From assembly GCA_050331295.1 (NCBI GenBank), contig JBHJGZ010000002.1:1-64000 (forward strand): DNA of 64,000 nucleotides, in the 5' to 3' direction. The position numbers were made by a program, and so were the translations under genes. Under the pieces are notes generated by a model that searched no databases, was not told where the DNA came from, and was given only the letters and a program-made list of their open reading frames with translations. This stretch comes from Kuafuiihalomonas sp050331295 (GTDB lineage Bacteria; Myxococcota; Kuafuiibacteriia; Kuafuiibacteriales; Kuafuiibacteriaceae). The number at the start of each line of letters is the position of its first letter. Position 1 is the first letter of the stretch. This document shows, piece after piece, positions 61,513-64,000 of the stretch.

Positions 61513-64000
61513 AACTCACGTTTCGGATCGCGATTTGGCTGGCTGCCGTGCTCTTCGGTGTGTCGGCGCTTCTGCTCTTTGCCATTCATACGCCGCCTGG
61601 TCTTCGACTCATTCGAGCCACCTTGCTGTCCGCCGCGAATCCAGCTCTGGCAGGCGAGCTAAGGGTGGGCGGTTTCGAAGGACTTTGGGTGGATGCATTT
61701 ACACTCAAGGACTTGGAGCTCACCGACGCTTCGGGAGAGGTGTTCGCGGCTGCCGACAGCGTATACATAGATTATAGCTTCTGGTCTCTCCTGTTCGGTT
61801 CGATTTCGGTGGACCAGGTCGTCTTGAAGGGGGGGCGAGTCTCCTTTCATCGCTTCCCAGACGGCAGTTTCGCGCCGATTGGAGCGCCAGGTGACGAGGA
61901 TGACGACGAGGACGAAGACGGCAAACCTCCGGCGACTCCGATTCCGATCTCCGTCGCCTCGGTCGAGGCGGACGTGTCCCGGTTGGAGTGGGTCGAGGTC
62001 GATCGTCCGGGCGAAGGCGGAGCGGGGCCGACCGAAACCTCTACCCGGAGCTCGGTTCGCCAGGTTCTGGCCACGGTCGACGACATTGCGCTCTCCGGAA
62101 CATACCGCTTTCGAGGAGATGTCATGCAGGCAGAGCTGCATGCGCTTCGAGGTGAGGTCAAAGCGCCCACACCGGGCCCCCTCGGCCTTTCGGGTGCGTA
62201 CGCACTCCGCTCGGGACTCCATCAGCTGACGGTGAGTGCGACGGTGGCTGAAGCCCGGGCACAGACGCGGGCTCTCGAGTGGCGCCCCGGAGACCTGCCC
62301 CAGGGAAGCGTGAGCGTGGACATTCCGCCCGAATTCATCGGGGCTTGGACCGGGGACCCGAAGCTGCGGCTCCCATTGGATCTTCAGGCCCTCGGAGCGG
62401 AGTCACAAACCCGGACCGGCGTGCGTCGTCTCGACGTTTCAGGTTCGGTCGGTGGGGGCAACGTCCAGATCACCGCGGAAGGGGATCCTGCATTCCTCGA
62501 GATTTTGACGGACATCCAAGACCTCGCCATCCACCGAATCACGTCCGAGCTGCCGAAGGTCACCATCTCGGCTTCCGGCTTCTCTTCGATCCGGCCAGAA
62601 AGAGAGACGGCTCGATTGAACTGGACGGCATCCGCCACGGTGGGGCCCGGACCGCGCTTTCAACGAGAGACCCCCATTCAAGCCCGGATTGACGCAAAGC
62701 TGGACGACGAAGGCACGGTGTCGGGAGAGATCGAATTGCGCTCGAAGCCGGCCTTCATCGATGTCGAAGGCACGGTCAAGTCGGCGTTGACCGACCCGAT
62801 CGTTCAAAGCCTGAACGGTGCGGTCCGGATCAGATCGCTCGAGTCGATTCCGCTTCCGCAGAAGCCGTCGGGCTCCATCGAGCTGGAAGGGAGCTACGAG
62901 GCACGAAGCTGGATCGCATCGGTCCGCGGGGATTCGCTCCAGCTGGCCTCGGTGACGGTAGGCCGCGTGAGCATGAGTGGCCGAGGAATCGGCGACGACA
63001 TCGATGCGGACGGAGTGTTCGAAGATCTCGAGGTTTCGAACGTCGAGCTGGGCACCGTGCGTTTCGACGTCGATCCGGTTCCGGGTCGGCGGATTCAAGC
63101 GACCGTCACGTCGACTCGCGGCGGCGCGCTTCGTTCGGTGGCCTTGCGAGGAACTTCGAATCTGAAGCTTCCTTTTCGCGTGGACCTCGCGGACGGTCGA
63201 ATCGAGACGGAACGGGCGGAGTGGACCATCGATCCGTGGACTCTACGCGTCACGGGGCGCGACATTGTGGTCGAAGGCTTTCGGGCGTCGTCTTTCGCAG
63301 GCTACGCTCGCGCCGATGGCCGCGTTCGGGTGCCGGCCTACACCAACGGAACGCTGGACGTCGGCGTGAGGGTCAAAGATCTCTCGGTCTTTTCCCCTTT
63401 TTGGCCGGAGCTCGAAGCTGGAAGATTCTCGTTTGAAACGAAAGCAGAATGGTCTGATGCACAGCGCAGTCTTCGCTCGGAGCTCCGATCCAGGGTTCGT
63501 CTGGGCACGGTAGGACGGCCCGTTTCGGTGAACGCCAAGGCGGCGATCGAGGCGAGTCGCGCCGAAGCGGAGGCTGAGGTGCGGAGTGCCGGGCTGGGGA
63601 GAGTGCGTCTCGACGCTGCGGGCTCCGTAGACGGCGTGAGGCTACGCGATCTGGGGAAGGATCCGAGAGCTCTCACCCGTCGCATCGAAACGGCCGACTT
63701 GCGGGCCGAGAAGCTCGACCTTCGGTTTTGGGCCGATCTGTTTGGCTTGAAGGTGGTCCGAAGCGGGCACGTTGATGGCCGACTCCGCTATCGAAGTGAG
63801 ATTCCCCTCCTCGATGGAGTCGTCGATGGAGATGAGATCTGGTTCGAGGAAGCACGGCACCCTTTGAGCTTGAGGGTGCGGGTGAGTGGTGGAGTTCAGG
63901 GGACGCAGGTCGCAGCGCGTGTCGTGGGCCCGGAGGAAGGTGAAATCATCTCGGCCGACGTACGACTTCGAGATTCGGTTCACCGCATGTTCGAGCTCGA
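61509..64000 (+). CDS. tamB: TamB-like translocation and assembly module protein (partial)
   Basis: The frame starts at a TTG at 61509 inside the tamA stop region (TTGA overlap) and runs open to the end of the window (830 codons). A basic N-terminus and one TM anchor (KLTFRIAIWLAAVLFGVSAL) are followed by HTPPGLRLIRATLL, GELRVGGFEGLWVD and long runs of alternating beta strands, as in AsmA/TamB proteins that span the periplasm. An Asp/Glu-rich loop (GDEDDDEDEDGKPP) near residue 130 is an insertion. The C-terminal DUF490 region is outside the window. Confidence 0.88.
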   Translation, partial: MKLTFRIAIWLAAVLFGVSALLLFAIHTPPGLRLIRATLLSAANPALAGELRVGGFEGLWVDAFTLKDLELTDASGEVFAAADSVYIDYSFWSLLFGSISVDQVVLKGGRVSFHRFPDGSFAPIGAPGDEDDDEDEDGKPPATPIPISVASVEADVSRLEWVEVDRPGEGGAGPTETSTRSSVRQVLATVDDIALSGTYRFRGDVMQAELHALRGEVKAPTPGPLGLSGAYALRSGLHQLTVSATVAEARAQTRALEWRPGDLPQGSVSVDIPPEFIGAWTGDPKLRLPLDLQALGAESQTRTGVRRLDVSGSVGGGNVQITAEGDPAFLEILTDIQDLAIHRITSELPKVTISASGFSSIRPERETARLNWTASATVGPGPRFQRETPIQARIDAKLDDEGTVSGEIELRSKPAFIDVEGTVKSALTDPIVQSLNGAVRIRSLESIPLPQKPSGSIELEGSYEARSWIASVRGDSLQLASVTVGRVSMSGRGIGDDIDADGVFEDLEVSNVELGTVRFDVDPVPGRRIQATVTSTRGGALRSVALRGTSNLKLPFRVDLADGRIETERAEWTIDPWTLRVTGRDIVVEGFRASSFAGYARADGRVRVPAYTNGTLDVGVRVKDLSVFSPFWPELEAGRFSFETKAEWSDAQRSLRSELRSRVRLGTVGRPVSVNAKAAIEASRAEAEAEVRSAGLGRVRLDAAGSVDGVRLRDLGKDPRALTRRIETADLRAEKLDLRFWADLFGLKVVRSGHVDGRLRYRSEIPLLDGVVDGDEIWFEEARHPLSLRVRVSGGVQGTQVAARVVGPEEGEIISADVRLRDSVHRMFEL

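Overview
The window looks like a chromosome piece from a large-genome, GC-rich Gram-negative bacterium, most likely a myxobacterium (Myxococcota). The reasons are Cys-rich secreted lipoproteins, an FG-GAP protein, long multidomain conflict proteins, and a TamA/TamB pair at the right edge. This placement is inferred from gene content only.

Layout. (1) 1-3.0 kb: three overlapping minus-strand genes for secreted proteins, one a haloalkane-dehalogenase-like hydrolase, next to a decayed dehalogenase C-terminus and a small excisionase-type HTH gene. (2) 3.1-9.8 kb: a tight minus-strand operon of TIR-radical SAM protein, ATP-grasp ligase, periplasmic-binding-like protein and MFS transporter. (3) 10.4-13.8 kb: nested IS debris, a 2.4-kb IS66-family element lying between an istB fragment and an IS3 transposase fragment. 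(4) 13.9-27.0 kb: conflict-type genes, namely a 1962-aa double-lipase/CHAT protein, a lipoprotein, and an operon of protease-nuclease, TPR-protease and DUF4062-like protein. (5) 27.6-36.7 kb: a complete diversity-generating retroelement (DGR) with reverse transcriptase, Avd, one template repeat (TR) and three variable repeats (VRs). Each VR ends a TIR protein with a C-terminal FGE-sulfatase (C-type-lectin fold) domain. (6) 37-48 kb: further conflict-type genes (NDT-like/TPR-S, SLOG-TM, multi-TM patatin, small helical and TPR proteins) with IS fragments. (7) 49.4 kb: tRNA-Asp. (8) 49.5-64 kb: ordinary chromosomal genes (CDF transporter, prolyl oligopeptidase, GMC oxidoreductase, PhyH dioxygenase, alpha/beta hydrolase, GH15, AI-2E family transporter, TamA, TamB).

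The main discovery is the DGR. Base by base, the three 122-bp VRs differ from the TR at 59 of 84 template-adenine positions but at only 2 of 123 other positions in the variable core. The initiation region is conserved, and an inverted repeat (8-bp stem, 10-nt loop) follows each VR and is absent after the TR. One template therefore appears to diversify the presumed ligand-binding ends of three different TIR receptors (TIR-NACHT, TIR-nSTAND1-TM and TIR alone). This resembles a bank of hypervariable immune-type sensors. The TIR-radical SAM operon is a second candidate for an undescribed system.
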